From Botryosphaeria dothidea (taxonomy: Eukaryota > Ascomycota > Dothideomycetes > Botryosphaeriales > Botryosphaeriaceae): a stretch of DNA of 64,000 bases. Positions 32,076-43,217 of the stretch are shown in pieces. How positions within the stretch are numbered: the stretch's first letter is position 1; each line of letters starts with the position of its first letter. The stretch covers positions 434,001 to 498,000 of the forward strand of contig WWBZ02000022.1 in assembly GCA_011503125.2 (NCBI GenBank), given 5' to 3'. A program made the translations under genes and the position numbers. The notes below the pieces were generated by a model. The model saw only the letters and a list, made by a program, of their open reading frames with translations, was not told where the DNA came from and did not search any database.

Positions 32076-35000
32076 CTAAACCGTCATTCCAATGTCTTCA
32101 ACCCCACCCGCATCGGTCGTAATCCCAAACAAGTCCTTCAAGTCCTGTTCATTGGTCGGTGCGGGCGGAGCATTGAAGAAGTCGTAGGATGCGCTTAGCT
32201 CGTTGCTTTCCCAGTTCGGAATCTTATCGTCACCTGTACCGAAATTGTCACGCCAGAAGCCGTACGGCCCAGTCATGTCTTGGTTGCCTTCGTTCTGTGG
32301 AAGCGTCATGTCGTTGGACTTGTCAAGCACGAACAACGAATCCATCATGAGGCTGAAATCCACATCGGCCTCCATAGCGCGTTGATTCCATTCGTCGTCG
32401 CCCGTAAGCGTAATGTGGATGTTGTCGTTCTCGCTGATGTCGCTGGTACCCGTCTCCTTGGAATCCTTAGTCGAAGCTGGAGAAGGAGTAGTAGCAGGGG
32501 TCGTGCTGCGAGGCTCTACCTTCTCCTGATTCTTCTCCCGCTCTTCCCTTTCAAGATCCTCCTTAGCTATAAATGCGCTATTGGGCAATTCGAGCATCGC
32601 CTTGGCGACGTCTTCATCCGCAAACATGAAATGGAGCTGCGACGGCGAGAGAGGGCAGTCGTTCCACGGGTTTTCTGTTGGCTTCGGAGCAGACTGGTCC
32701 TCCATGGTGGCATCCGCCGGCTTTGTCGTGTCTTTGGCGGCTTTGCTGGGCGTGCGATTCATAGCAGGGGCGCCAGTGGAGCCAGGGGTCTGTGCCTTGA
32801 TAGCCGCTTGGGGCGTCTTGAAATTGGTCGAAGGTGAACCCTTGACTCCGGTTTGCGTGGGGATGCGGTTCATAGGTGTCGCGGCAGCACCTGTAGCGGG
32901 CGTGCCTGCCTCTGCCTTGATCTGAGGAGTCTGACCAGGCTTCGTCGCAAGCGGCTGCTTTGGCATGGCAGGAGCAGGTCTGCCGCGGTTGTTGGCATTG
33001 GGGTCCATCTTAGGCTGCTTAGGCGTTCCATCGGTGTTGAAGCCCAAGCCTTCATTGACACTCTCAATTGCGAACTTGAGAGGATCCTCCACCTTCGCAT
33101 GCGCATCCTTGACATGTGACTCAAGTTCTTCCTTTGTCTCGAATCCCTTCGCACTGAAATCACAAGTCTGGTGTGAGCAAGTGAAGCGCGGCTTAACTGG
33201 AGCAGTTTGCTGAGGGCCATCGCGTCTTATCGTTTCAGGCGATGCCTTATTGCCCACCATCGGCGAGGTGGTGTGAACTGGAGTCTGGTTCGGCGTTGAG
33301 GTAGCGGAGGCTCCATTCATCTTCCTCTTCTTGTTTTGTGGCAACTTCAGCTTCTCAGGAGTAAGCGGGTTGGCGGAACCGTAAACAGGAGCACCATTGG
33401 GAGATTGCCCGCCGCCAAACGAGAACGGAGGCTGAGCAGAAGTTGGGGCTGCTGGAGGCTTGACTCCAGCGTTGGAGGGCGCGCGGGGTCGCTGCAGTTG
33501 CTCCTGTCGCAGCTTCTCCAAGTTGACGGCATTGAGCTCCGCACCTTGGCCTCCTTGGGGACGGGCCTGCTGTTGCTGTGGCTGCTGCGGGCCTTCCTGA
33601 CCACCAGGTTGCGGCTGAGCCTTCTCGTTCTGAGTATCAGCGATGACTGACTTGATGTATCCGATAATGTGATGCAACATCTTCTGGATCTGCGGCGGAT
33701 TGGCAGTCAGATGCTCCTTGAGCTTCTTAGTCTGAGGCTCGAGTTGCGAGTATAGCATATGGCGGACAGTGATGATGTTCTTTGCCCGTTGGTCGTCCCT
33801 ATGCTTGAGCCAATCCACATACATAATCTGGTCGAGCTTGTTGATATACTGCATGCTCTTCTGGATTTCCGCGGAAATCTGGGCCCTGGCCTCTGGAGGA
33901 ACATCAACAGATGGTCGGTTGTCGAGATTGTTCGCTTTCATAAACTCATGCATCATCGTCGTGAACTGTCGCTTCAGCTGGTCCTGCTGAGCAGGGCCCT
34001 GGGCACTGTTGCCCTGGGCCTGCTTATTACCCTGAGCTTGAGCGACCTGAAGCATCTTCTGACGATAAGCCGCTTGCTGTTGCGGGTTCAGCGTGTTGAA
34101 TTGTTCCTGAGTCAGACTAGGCGGGCGCTGCTGAGACTGTGATGGTTGCATAGGTGGTGCCTGAGGTTTGCTCGGATCTGGCACTTCGACAACATCGTCG
34201 CTTGACGGCCGCTTGAGACTCTTCTGCGCTTGCGTCTTGGGCGTTGCATTCGGCGCTTGGCCAGGTTGAGGGGTCGGGCGCTGTGGTGCGGGAGGCTGCT
34301 GAGTCGGCTTCGGTTGAGGCGTGGCCTGGGGCTGCGGTGGTTGACCAGGGCGCTGGGGTTGCTGCATATTCGCACCCTGGGGCATGCCCATATTGCCACC
34401 CGGACCTTGTGGCATCATGCCCGGTTGGGGAGTGTGCTGCTGCAAAGCCCTCTGCTGCTGCAACCTCATCATGGCAATCTGCTGCCGCAGTGCGTCATCC
34501 GTCATGTTAGCAACCTTTTGGCCTTGCTGTTGTCTTATTTTCTGGATGTCTAGGGGCGAAATCTGCTGAGCAAGGGCAAATATGCGTTGACGCTGGGCAG
34601 CAGCGGCCATCTGTTGTTGCATTTGAGCTGGATTACCACCGCCACCAGCCATCATGGGCGCCTGAGGTGCCTGTCCATTCGGGTGGCCTGGGCCAAGGGG
34701 GCCCGCTCCGTTGGGGAGACCTCCAGGAAGTCCGTGCATGCCGGCGTTGTTTGCCTGTTGCTGCTGCTGCTGCTGTTGCTGTGCCTGCTGCTGTGCCTGT
34801 TGTTGCGCCTCTCGCTGCGCCTGCTGCATCCTTTCGTAGTGAACCCTTTGGAATTCGTTCAACTTTTCCATGGAGATGATATTCGGGTTCCTGGACGCCC
34901 ATTCTTTGAGCTGGCCCCACAGCCTGATGTTGTCCGGGATGTTGACGCCGTTATTCTTGATGCCTTGGGTGACGACCGGTGGGAATGGAGTTTGGTCCAT

Positions 35001-37031
35001 TCTCTGTATGATTTGAGGATTCAAGGCCGGCCCACTTTGCTGCTGCTGTTGCCGTCGAAGAAGTTCCTGCTGAAGCCGCTGTTGCATCTGCGCGGGATTT
35101 ATCATCCCTCCCATCTGCTGATTCTGCTGCAGAAAGTTCCCTCCCATTCCCATAGGGGCACCAGGCTGTCCAGCTTGCAGCGTCTGTGGGTTCATCTGCT
35201 GACCAGGCTGGGAAACGTTTGCATTGTTCGCCCATCCCTGTTTTTGCTGCATCCATCTCGCCAACACCAAGCGGAACTGTTCCTCAGGCAATTCCATCAT
35301 CTTCTGTCTTATCGGTATGGGCACATCTGCGGGTATCTGGCTAGCTCGGGAAGCTTGCGGAGCTCCAGGCATCTGGGCTTGTGCCGCGGCGGCTCTCTGT
35401 TGCGCCATCTGGACCGCCTGCGCTGCATTGATTCCGGGACCCAGGTTCTGAGGCATCTGCTGGCCGGCCTGTTGCTGTCTCGGCTGAGGGGTGGAGCTCC
35501 CTTGCTGGCCAGGCGGAACCATTGGTCGTGTCAACATAGGCATCGCTCCATTCTGAGGCTGACCAGGACCCATGTTGAAGCCGCTCATTTGGTTACGAAG
35601 AGCCATCTGTTGTGCTTGAGATTGGGGGATTCCTTGGCCACGTGCTTGCGCTGCTTGGGCCTGTGCTTGAGCCGCTTGCATCTGTCGAATCGCATTCTCT
35701 CGTTGTGCTTGCTGCTGCAAGTTGAAAGATGGCTGCTGCCCGGGGTTTCGATTCTGCCCCGGTGGCATTCCTTGTCCGTTAACTTGCCCAGGCTGTCCGC
35801 CACTCATCGGATTGAACCCGGCCATCTGGTTTATGTTGGCGTTGTTGCTTGCAGGCACGACATCGTGTCCGGCTTGAGCAGAGCGCATAGCATCGGCTTG
35901 CTGGTTCGTAAGCTGAGCAAAGTCGAAGTCAGCATTCCCCGGGATACCGCCTTGTTGAGGCTGCACATTTCCCATCTGCGGGGTCCTCTGCATCATTCCT
36001 TGGCTCGGCGCCCCACGTCCCATGCCCTGGTTCTGCTGCTGACCAAATTGACCGCCTTGCCCTACTGGCTGGCCCTTCTTCATATTCATGATCATCACAT
36101 GCGCCCGATTCCTGCAATGCAACATGAGCGGGTCGAGACCTCGTGTTTCCAACAGTTGTCGTCTCTCGAGAGGAAGCTGCGCAATTTGGGCCCTAATCCT
36201 ATTCTCATCTTCGGGTGTAAGTCTTTGTCGTAATGTCCTTGTCAAGGCCTCAAGCTTTTGCTGTTCCTCCGGCGTGAACTGCTGCTGCTGCTGCTGCTGC
36301 TGACGCATTTGCGGCGGTATGTTTTGTTGCTGGGCCTGAGGTTGTAGGCTAGGATTCTCAATTCCCATAGAAGAAGGGTTCTGAGTCATCGGCAGTGGCG
36401 ATGCCTGCATCTGATGCTGAAGCTGAGGAGGGAAAGGCTGCTGAAAGGCATTCTGGCCTTGATTTGACCCGCTTGGCTGCATAGGGGTCTGGGGCATCAT
36501 GCCCGCTTGCGGGTTCGCGGCGCTGTTACCCGGGTGCATCATGGATGCTTGCATGTTTTGCATGTTTTGTTGTCGCATGCTCTGAAGGCGTGTCAGCAGA
36601 TCCTTGACGGATCTGATGTAGTCCTCCTACACGGGTAGTTAGTACAATGATTTCGCGGCCAGGTGGGCCCGCAACAGCTTACCCTGCTTGACGCCTTCAC
36701 AAAGCGCTCATTCTCGTTTCCAAAGGCCATTTGCAGCACTTGCTGATCTGGCGCATCTTGCTTCGCTAGCCGTATCGCCGTGTAACTGAGAAAGTTAGAA
36801 TCGGAGGCGATAGACGTGAAGCGACGCGAAAAAAGGTGCTTACATGTTCCATAGCATGCCCGCTCGCTGCTCTGCGTTGAGGGTAGACTGCCATGATCCG
36901 GGCTGGGGACGATGCGACTGCCGCAGCTGGGCCAGAATGACCTGCTGCAGTCGCTGGTGCTGCGGCGGCGCGTGTTGCTGTTGTTGCGGCTGCTGCTGGG
37001 CGCCCATCATGTTGCCAAAGTTTTGGTTCAT
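32076..37031 (-). CDS. MED15: Mediator complex tail subunit 15 (Gal11-like), glutamine-rich
   Basis: Three exons, 37031-36844, 36785-36683 and 36626-32076, give 1613 aa. The last intron has a perfect TACTAAC branch point. MED15 is the Mediator tail subunit that binds activators in the nucleus. The N-terminus holds a KIX-like helical domain (GSWQSTLNAEQRAGMLWNMY through EDYIRSVKDLLTRLQ, about 40-115). A very long Gln/Pro/Met/Asn-rich region with poly-Gln runs follows. A more structured block at about 880-1000 (AQISAEIQKSMQYINKLDQI) comes next. A C2H2-like motif lies at about 1244-1270 (FTCSHQTCDFSAKGF then HVKDAH). The acidic C-terminus contains NPWNDCPLSPSQLHFMF, typical of fungal MED15. The long open frame on the opposite strand (34587-36233) is a shadow of the CAG-rich coding strand. 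Confidence 0.88.
34757..34782. repeat. CTG/TTG-rich repeat in MED15 coding sequence
   Basis: This near-perfect run of CTG units, interrupted by TTG, is part of a longer Gln-rich tract of MED15. The interruptions would stabilise it compared with the pure run at 36279. Confidence 0.85.
36279..36302. repeat. (CTG)8 trinucleotide repeat in MED15 coding sequence
   Basis: Eight perfect CTG units on the plus strand correspond to CAG, encoding poly-Gln in MED15. This is a candidate for length variation between strains. Confidence 0.9.
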
Positions 37032-38912
37032 TTTCAATATCCAAGGCCGGTCCGTCAGGCCGTACGAAGAGAAAGTCTAAGCAAGCGGAACGAATCCCCA
37101 AACCAGCCGGGGACGGGTATCAAACAAGGCTCGCAGGGCGAAGGGGAGGCGACGGTGGAGAAGCGCAGCGCGGGCGACGGCGGAGGAGGTCAGAGCGGGC
37201 GCGTCGAGGGCGGTGGGTCAGGTCGCGTGGTGGAGGGCTACCAGCTGGGCTGATCGAAGGGCGATGCAGCCAGGCAGCCAGCGGTAGCTAGGCTGGAAGT
37301 CAGCCGGCGGGCAACCATGCACAGTCGCTGCGGCAGATGGAGCGCGGCGCCGTGGTCGGGGGATAGCAGGCGGGCGAGCGAGGACCGGGGCGTGGTGTCG
37401 TGGCAAAGAGAGGAGCGGCGAGCCGGGGCGAGGTGCAGCAGATGGGTAGAGCAGTGAGGCTGCGGTGTGGCTTGCGGGCGCAAATGCCTGTTGGAGGGAA
37501 GGACGGCGCACGTAACACCAAGGGCAGCGGCGTGGATTGCAGCTCTGGGGGCACGGACGCGGGCGTGGGACTCGCGCTGCGGCTCGTCTCGTCGCGTCGC
37601 AGGCGTTGAGGAGTCGGTGGGCGGCCGGTGGAGAGGGTGACGGGCTCAGGAAGAGTTGACGGGCTGCTGGCGGGCGGCAGACGTTGTCTGTCGCTGGGCT
37701 GGCAGGGCAGGGCTGGAGGCGTGCGTAGTGGCCAGGGCAGATGATGGGTGAAAGCGGGCTTGTTGATCGGCCTGCCGCTGCGCAGCTTATTGGACACGGG
37801 CAGCGCACAGCAACTCGTGACGCCTGGGATGCGCACGCGTCCAGCAAACAGCGGCGTGCCAGACAGAGCGTGTCGCAGACTGGGCCTAGCCGCGACGGGA
37901 CTGCTGGGGTCTTCTTCCCGCACGAACAGCGAAGAGGGCAACTGTGAGGGTCGTCGAGCGCGCTGAAAACACTCGCACGACGCAGCGGCGGCGCCGAGTT
38001 GGGCATGGCTAGCCGGCGGCCGCTCCCAGGACTCGCGCCCGCCAATGGTAGCGCATGAAGCATCCTGGGCGCAATCCATGCCGGCGGAAACGCCCAAGGA
38101 CCATGGGCCCTGCAGCGCTGCTCCCAAGCCGCACTGCACCGTCTTGCACTCTATCTAGCGGTGCGTGCGACAGCGTCAAGATTGCGCGCGCGCCCAGTGC
38201 GAACGGTGGGAAATGAAGTCGCAGAGTCGCTGCTATTATTGCAATGCATCGCCAATCGCCCTCAACGAGGTGCTGCTGCTATGCTAGGCGTAGCGCCGGC
38301 CACCTTGACGCGCCGGCCAGGGCCAGCGGGCGCCGCCGCGGCCCAGGGTGCCGCTGCTGGAACGGTTTTGCTTTGTACCTATTCAGCCCTCGTCTCAAAC
38401 GCTCCCCACCGCAGCTATCCGCTAGCGCCCCTCTGTTCGCTGCGCTGCTCTGTGCTGCTCTGCGCTCCGTTTCCCGCTCTCGTCGAGCTGCGCTGGCAGC
38501 GCTGCCCGTCACTCGTCGCCCTCGCCCTGCACCCCGGGCCTATGTGTTGTTAAGGCTGCAGCAATCGTCATCTGCTGGCAACAAACTTTCAGGCCAATCA
38601 GCCGCAGCCGCGAGGCGGTGTACAGCCTCTTGCCAGCTGCCACTCGTGAAGATATGTGGTCGAATCAAGAACGCAGCGCCCCGATCCTGCCTCGACGTCG
38701 CTGCAGCGCTCGCCGCCTACCCCACAAACGGTCCGCCTAAGAGCGCGCACCCAGGCGATCTTCATCAACTCAGCCATCATGCGAATCCGCCGCGTTGTAG
38801 TAATCATCCCCGTGCTCGCGCTGCCGATTCAGAGACCATCATCTTGTATCCGTTTGCGGGAAGCTTCGCTACAGCATGCCTAAAGAAACAACGTCGCTGC
38901 CTCTGTCTGCCC
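37032..38912. other. GC-rich upstream region of MED15 and 3' side of the TIM-barrel gene
   Basis: This 1.9-kb stretch has several open frames of 280-380 codons on both strands. They overlap in different frames, are dominated by Arg/Ala/Pro/Ser/Cys, and show no domain. One overlaps the TIM-barrel exon antisense. I read it as a long GC-rich promoter/leader of MED15. Confidence 0.45.
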
Positions 38913-40316
38913 TCACTCCGATGCCTTGACTCCCTTAAACTCCCTAGTGATGTTCGTGATGGCCTCCTCCACCGGCAATCTCTCCATGCTGCTTGCGCCG
39001 TAGAAGCCGTGCACCCCCTTCGTCCGAGTAAGGACGTACTCCGCATCTCTGGGCCTCGCGATCGGGCCACCGTGGCAGAGCACCAGCACGTCCGGATTGA
39101 CCCTGACCGCGACGTCGCGCATCTCCTGGATCAGCTTCACGCAGTCATCAAGGCTCTTGCTGCTCTGGGCGCCGATCGATCCGGACTTCGTCAAGCCCAT
39201 GTGCGCGACGAGGACGTCGGCTCCGGCGCGAGCCATCTTCTCGGCCTCCTCAACGTTGAAGGCATAAGGCGTAGTCAGGAGGTCCATCCCGTGTGCAGTC
39301 TTCACCATTTCCACCTCGGCATCGAAACCCATGCCCGTCTCCTCGAGGTTCTGTCTGAATTGCCCGTCCACAAGACCAACCTGTTGTAGGCATCGTGAGC
39401 CCTCTCGCCTATCGTACCAGGGGCACCCCGGCCCCTGTATAGTGGCTTAGAATCAGTGGCAAACATACCGTCGGGAAGTTCTGCACTCCCGCGAACCCGA
39501 TCTCCTTCAACTGCTTCAAAAAAGACGGCATCGACCGGAAGGGATCCGTCGCGCACACCCCGGCAATTACCGGCGTATGCTCGATCACGGGAAGAACCTC
39601 ATTCGCCTGGAAATTGCCATATCAGTCAACCCTCATTCTTCAGCGCTAACACGGTCCGCTCGCCAAGAGTACCAGCCGGCCACGAGGAGCTAGCTGAAGC
39701 TATCGCTCGGGCCTGAACTTAGACCAGGAAGGTCCCAGAAGTATTACAACGACAGTTGCAAATGCGCATGTGGAGTTCAAGCATACGTCCGAAAGAAAAT
39801 GTCCAAGAACATGATTACATTCACGTCCGGACGAATGCTCCAGCGCCGTTCGTGAAACCCAGTGCCAGATTACTCAAGGGCTTACTGCTACGGCTGATGC
39901 CCAGGTGTGAAGAAAGGTGCACGTACCATGTCAAGCACAACGTCGTTGGCGTTGCCGTAGGGCATCAGGCCAGCCAACTGTACAACATCCGTTATTTGCC
40001 GTCGTTCTCTTGACTTGATCACCGGATGTTGGAAGAGCCCTTACCGAGCCTCGACCGGCCATTCGGAACCGACCGGAATTGTAGATGATGATGAGGTCTC
40101 CGCCGCCTTTCTCGATGAACTTGGCGGAAATACCGATGCCTGCAATTGGAGACAAGTCAGCATCGCGAGCCAGACTTTCCGCCTCAGCCCTCTGCATGCC
40201 TTCACCGGAAAGACAGGCAAGAACATACCTGCACCAGCGCCGACAATGAACTTGCCATTGGCCGCGCTGGAGCGCAGCTTCGCGAGGATCTCAGTGCGGT
40301 TCGTTGGTGGTGCCAT
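38913..40316 (-). CDS. TIM-barrel protein (PEP-hydrolase-like, Tm-1 C-terminal-domain type)
   Basis: Five exons on the minus strand, 40316-40229, 40139-40045, 39977-39927, 39606-39469 and 39380-38913, give 279 aa. The sequence reads [54 protein letters not shown] and [14 protein letters not shown], ending [16 protein letters not shown]. This matches the predicted TIM-barrel family (PEP_hydrolase-like) that forms the C-terminal half of plant Tm-1-like proteins and stands next to UPF0261 genes in bacteria. The substrate is unknown. The UPF0261 gene lies head to head at 40887. The 320-nt intron 39926-39607 is far longer than its neighbours and contains palindromic repeat copy E. ATG 40316 was chosen because the frame upstream only offers TTG. 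Confidence 0.85.
39750..39845. mobile_element. MITE-like palindrome, copy E, inside an intron
   Basis: The left arm 39771-39790 (TGGAGTTCAAGCATACGTCC) and the right arm 39822-39845 (CACGTCCGGACGAATGCTCC) form the inner hairpin. The preceding CGACAGTTGCAAATGCGCAT matches the internal segment of copy B. It lies in intron 3 of the TIM-barrel gene, which is 320 nt long against a usual 50-90 nt. Outer arms are not evident on the right. Confidence 0.6.
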
Positions 40317-40886
40317 CTCTTCGAGCAACAAAGTTTCAGTTTGACGACAGACGTTGCGGTGTGAGTCGGGCCTCTTTTATTTTCTCGCTGAGTTACCGTC
40401 GTCATGCAGTCGTACGGTTTCGCGCCTGCATGATGTCGTCACTTCCGCCCCGCCCTTGTCGATCTCCCTTGATCTCCCATCCTGCCTACCCCTCTACGAC
40501 AGCCTCAGGACAACGAGGGGCCGTTCACCAGAAGTGTCGACGTCCACTTTGCTCACAAAATCCCTGAAAAGCCGCCACAAATACTGACAGGAGCATTCCA
40601 ACAAGCGCTTGTGCCCATAATTCCAACACCCTTATTGTCATCGTCGAACACCAAAGTGTGCTTCGTGAAAGCCCAAGGGCTCCGAGACCGGAATAACGAA
40701 CGTACCTTGTCTGACATCGTTGCGTCATATCTGGGCCATTTTACAAGAAAAGCGTTCCTATCACAAACATACTTAGCTGTCAATCTCGCAAAGAAGAGCC
40801 TCGATTCAATAAGTGACTTGTGTCCAGATTTCATTTTCGAATCCTGCAGCTCTCTATTTCTCCTTTAAGGGTTCTCGCTTCTGAAG
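40317..40886. promoter_or_regulatory. Divergent promoter of the TIM-barrel / UPF0261 pair
   Basis: This 570-bp head-to-head spacer probably allows the two partner genes to be co-regulated. No gene is seen in it, and no specific operator is recognisable. Confidence 0.5.
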
Positions 40887-42260
40887 ATGCCTCACATTAT
40901 CCTTCTAGGAACTTGCGACACCAAGTTGGAAGAGCTGCTTTTTACCCGCGAGAGAATCCTTGAACATAAAGATGCTCAGGTCACCCTTCTGGACGTTGGT
41001 CGCACAGCTGTTTCAAACTCCGCTATAACGGTCACCACCACTGAGCTCACAACAGACTATGCTCCAGATGGCGCACCACCAGACATCGGTTCTCTCGACC
41101 GTGGCGAGTTGAACAAACACATGGCCGCATGCGCCACGAAATATATCCGCAAGCTTCTGGAGAACCAGAAGAAGCAGAGCCCAGGACCCCAAGAGCAAGA
41201 CAAGGATGCAGGACAACCAATCACCGGAATCCTCTCCCTGGGTGGTAGCGGCGGCACATCTCTCGCTGCCGCCGTAATGCGCGAAGCCCTCCCCATGGGC
41301 TTCCCCAAGCTGATCGTCAGCACCATCGCGAGCGGCGAAACGGGACCCATCATCGGCGAGACCGACATCACCCTCATGTACTCGATTGTCGACATAGCCG
41401 GACTCAACACCATCCTCCGCACGGTCGTGTCCAATGCCGCCGGCGCCATCGTAGGCATGGCGAACGCCTACCTCCAAACCCTCCACGCCCGCCCCCAGAA
41501 CACCGACCGAACACCCGCACAAAAAGACCGCAACAGCAAAAGCCCCATCCGCCTGGGCATCACAATGTTCGGCGTGACAACCCCCGCTGTCACGGCAATT
41601 CGATCCTACCTGGAGAACCTCTCATCCCTCCCCGCATCCGACTGCCCATTCACCTTCACCGACACCCATATCTTCCATGCGACCGGTCACGGTGGGCTCG
41701 CCTTCGAACGGCTGCTGCGCTCCCACGCGCTGGACGCTGTCATCGACCTCACAACGACCGAGCTGGCCGACCACCTGATCCAAGGCACCAACATGTCCGC
41801 GGGGCCCACGCGCCTGTCCGCAGCCCCGGAGCTCTCGATCCCTTCCATCATTTCCCTCGGCGCAACCGACATGGCCAACTTCGGACCGCGCGCCACCGTG
41901 CCGGAAGCCTATACGAAGGCTGGCCGTAAGCTCTTTGAGCACAATCCCAGCGTCACATTGATGCGCACAAGCCCGGATGAGTGTCGACGGATTGGGGAGT
42001 TCATGGTGGAGAAGTTGAAGGGATGGAAGGGCGATAGGGAGAGGTGTGAGGTGTGGATTCCAAAAGGGGGCGTGAGCTTGATGAGCGTCAGGGACGGGCC
42101 GTTCGAGGATCGAGAGGCGGATAAGGCGTTGTTTACGGTGATTGCGGAGGGGTTGCAGGGGAGTGGTGTGAAGGTTGTCGAGAACGAAGAAGACATAAAC
42201 GATGAAAGCTTTGCACGAGCAGTGGTGGATGCGTTGGTCGAGATCTTGCAGAATGTGTGA
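40887..42260 (+). CDS. UPF0261 family protein (Tm-1 N-terminal-domain type)
   Basis: This is a single exon of 457 aa. The N-terminus MPHIILLGTCDTKLEELLFT, then DVGRT, GILSLGGSGGTSLAAAVMRE, GFPKLIVSTIASGETGPIIG, DITLMYSIVDIAGLNTILR and NAAGAIVGMANAYL are the hallmarks of UPF0261. That ATP-binding fold forms the N-terminal half of plant Tm-1-like proteins. The C-terminal part has GVTTPAVTAIRSYLE, FHATGHGGLAFERLL and FGPRATVPEAY, the second lobe. A short insertion (about 92-112, KKQSPGPQEQDKDAGQP) is low-complexity. The biochemical reaction is not established. The partner TIM-barrel gene is divergent 570 bp away, so the two likely act in one pathway. Confidence 0.88.
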   Translation: MPHIILLGTCDTKLEELLFTRERILEHKDAQVTLLDVGRTAVSNSAITVTTTELTTDYAPDGAPPDIGSLDRGELNKHMAACATKYIRKLLENQKKQSPGPQEQDKDAGQPITGILSLGGSGGTSLAAAVMREALPMGFPKLIVSTIASGETGPIIGETDITLMYSIVDIAGLNTILRTVVSNAAGAIVGMANAYLQTLHARPQNTDRTPAQKDRNSKSPIRLGITMFGVTTPAVTAIRSYLENLSSLPASDCPFTFTDTHIFHATGHGGLAFERLLRSHALDAVIDLTTTELADHLIQGTNMSAGPTRLSAAPELSIPSIISLGATDMANFGPRATVPEAYTKAGRKLFEHNPSVTLMRTSPDECRRIGEFMVEKLKGWKGDRERCEVWIPKGGVSLMSVRDGPFEDREADKALFTVIAEGLQGSGVKVVENEEDINDESFARAVVDALVEILQNV

Positions 42261-43217
42261 GAGTGTAGACCGTGATAAAAAGACGTTCAACGTCATGAGC
42301 GGTGGTGGACAATGCGGAAGCTGAATGGCTTTACTGCTGTATCTGGCAACGGCAATAAGTAGACGAGCAAGGTTGCAGGAGGCACGGTGCATTTGATTCA
42401 GCAGCCTCCGCTTCAGGAGACGCGACACCACTTTTGTCCGCTGCTCGTTGTGGAAGCCAACTTCGAAATCAAAGCTAATTTGACTGTTTGGGCACGAAAA
42501 AAAAGCTCGGCTTGCGTAGGTATATAAAATTGTATTAGTCCTGAGCGACAGTCCTTCGTTACCGATGGAAATTCAGAAACAAATACCTGGTCAGAGCTTG
42601 GAGCACTCATGTCTTGAATATATGCAGTGGATGCTGCACAGATAACTTATTCTCCAAAACATCACGTGCACTCCTAATATTCTAATACTTTATACAAAAG
42701 GCGTCATAGTTTGGTCATACAGGAACGAGCACAAGGGCGCTAGCATGTCTGTAAGTGAAGGAGCAGCGTAAGCAACTTGAATTTGTGAGGTATCCGCCTG
42801 TCTCTCAGAAAGTGAAGAGCGCTCCCAACTATCCAGCGCACAAACGATTGAAATGCCCTTTCCCTGTAGCTTTCCAATCGGAATATTCCCAAGCGAAAGA
42901 CGTAGAGTGAAACAATACCAAACGAATGAAAAAAAAGTCGATCAACTCCGTCGCTGATGCCGCCTGCAAGATGTGATGTTGCCTGCCGAGGCTTTTTTGA
43001 CTTGAATCCTTCTAGATGCTTGTTTCATTCGTCGTAAAATTCATAACTCAAGCATCGTCTTTTTGTGGTTGGGGGCTGAGAAATGGATGGTTGGTCTTGT
43101 GAGTCTTTGTCAGTAAAGAACCCCTGAAACGCCACAAGACAAGCATTCCTCAGCATGCAGATAAACAATGTGCGCCGCCGGTATTCTTCAACTTCAATCT
43201 CTTCCCTTTTCCTTGAC
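42261..43217. other. Convergent intergenic region
   Basis: This 957-bp AT-richer spacer lies between the UPF0261 stop and the stop of the coiled-coil gene. It holds both 3' UTRs. Short open frames show no domain; nothing else recognised. Confidence 0.4.

Noticed and set aside
34587..36233. 548-codon open frame on the plus strand opposite MED15
   Set aside because: It mirrors the CAG/CCN-rich coding strand of MED15, is Leu/Arg/His-rich and has no domain; MED15 on the other strand is clear.
37218..39389. Several 280-380-codon open frames on both strands (37218-38063 -, 37300-38139 -, 38244-39389 +)
   Set aside because: They overlap each other in different frames, have Arg/Ala/Pro/Cys composition expected from GC-rich DNA, and one covers the TIM-barrel exon antisense.
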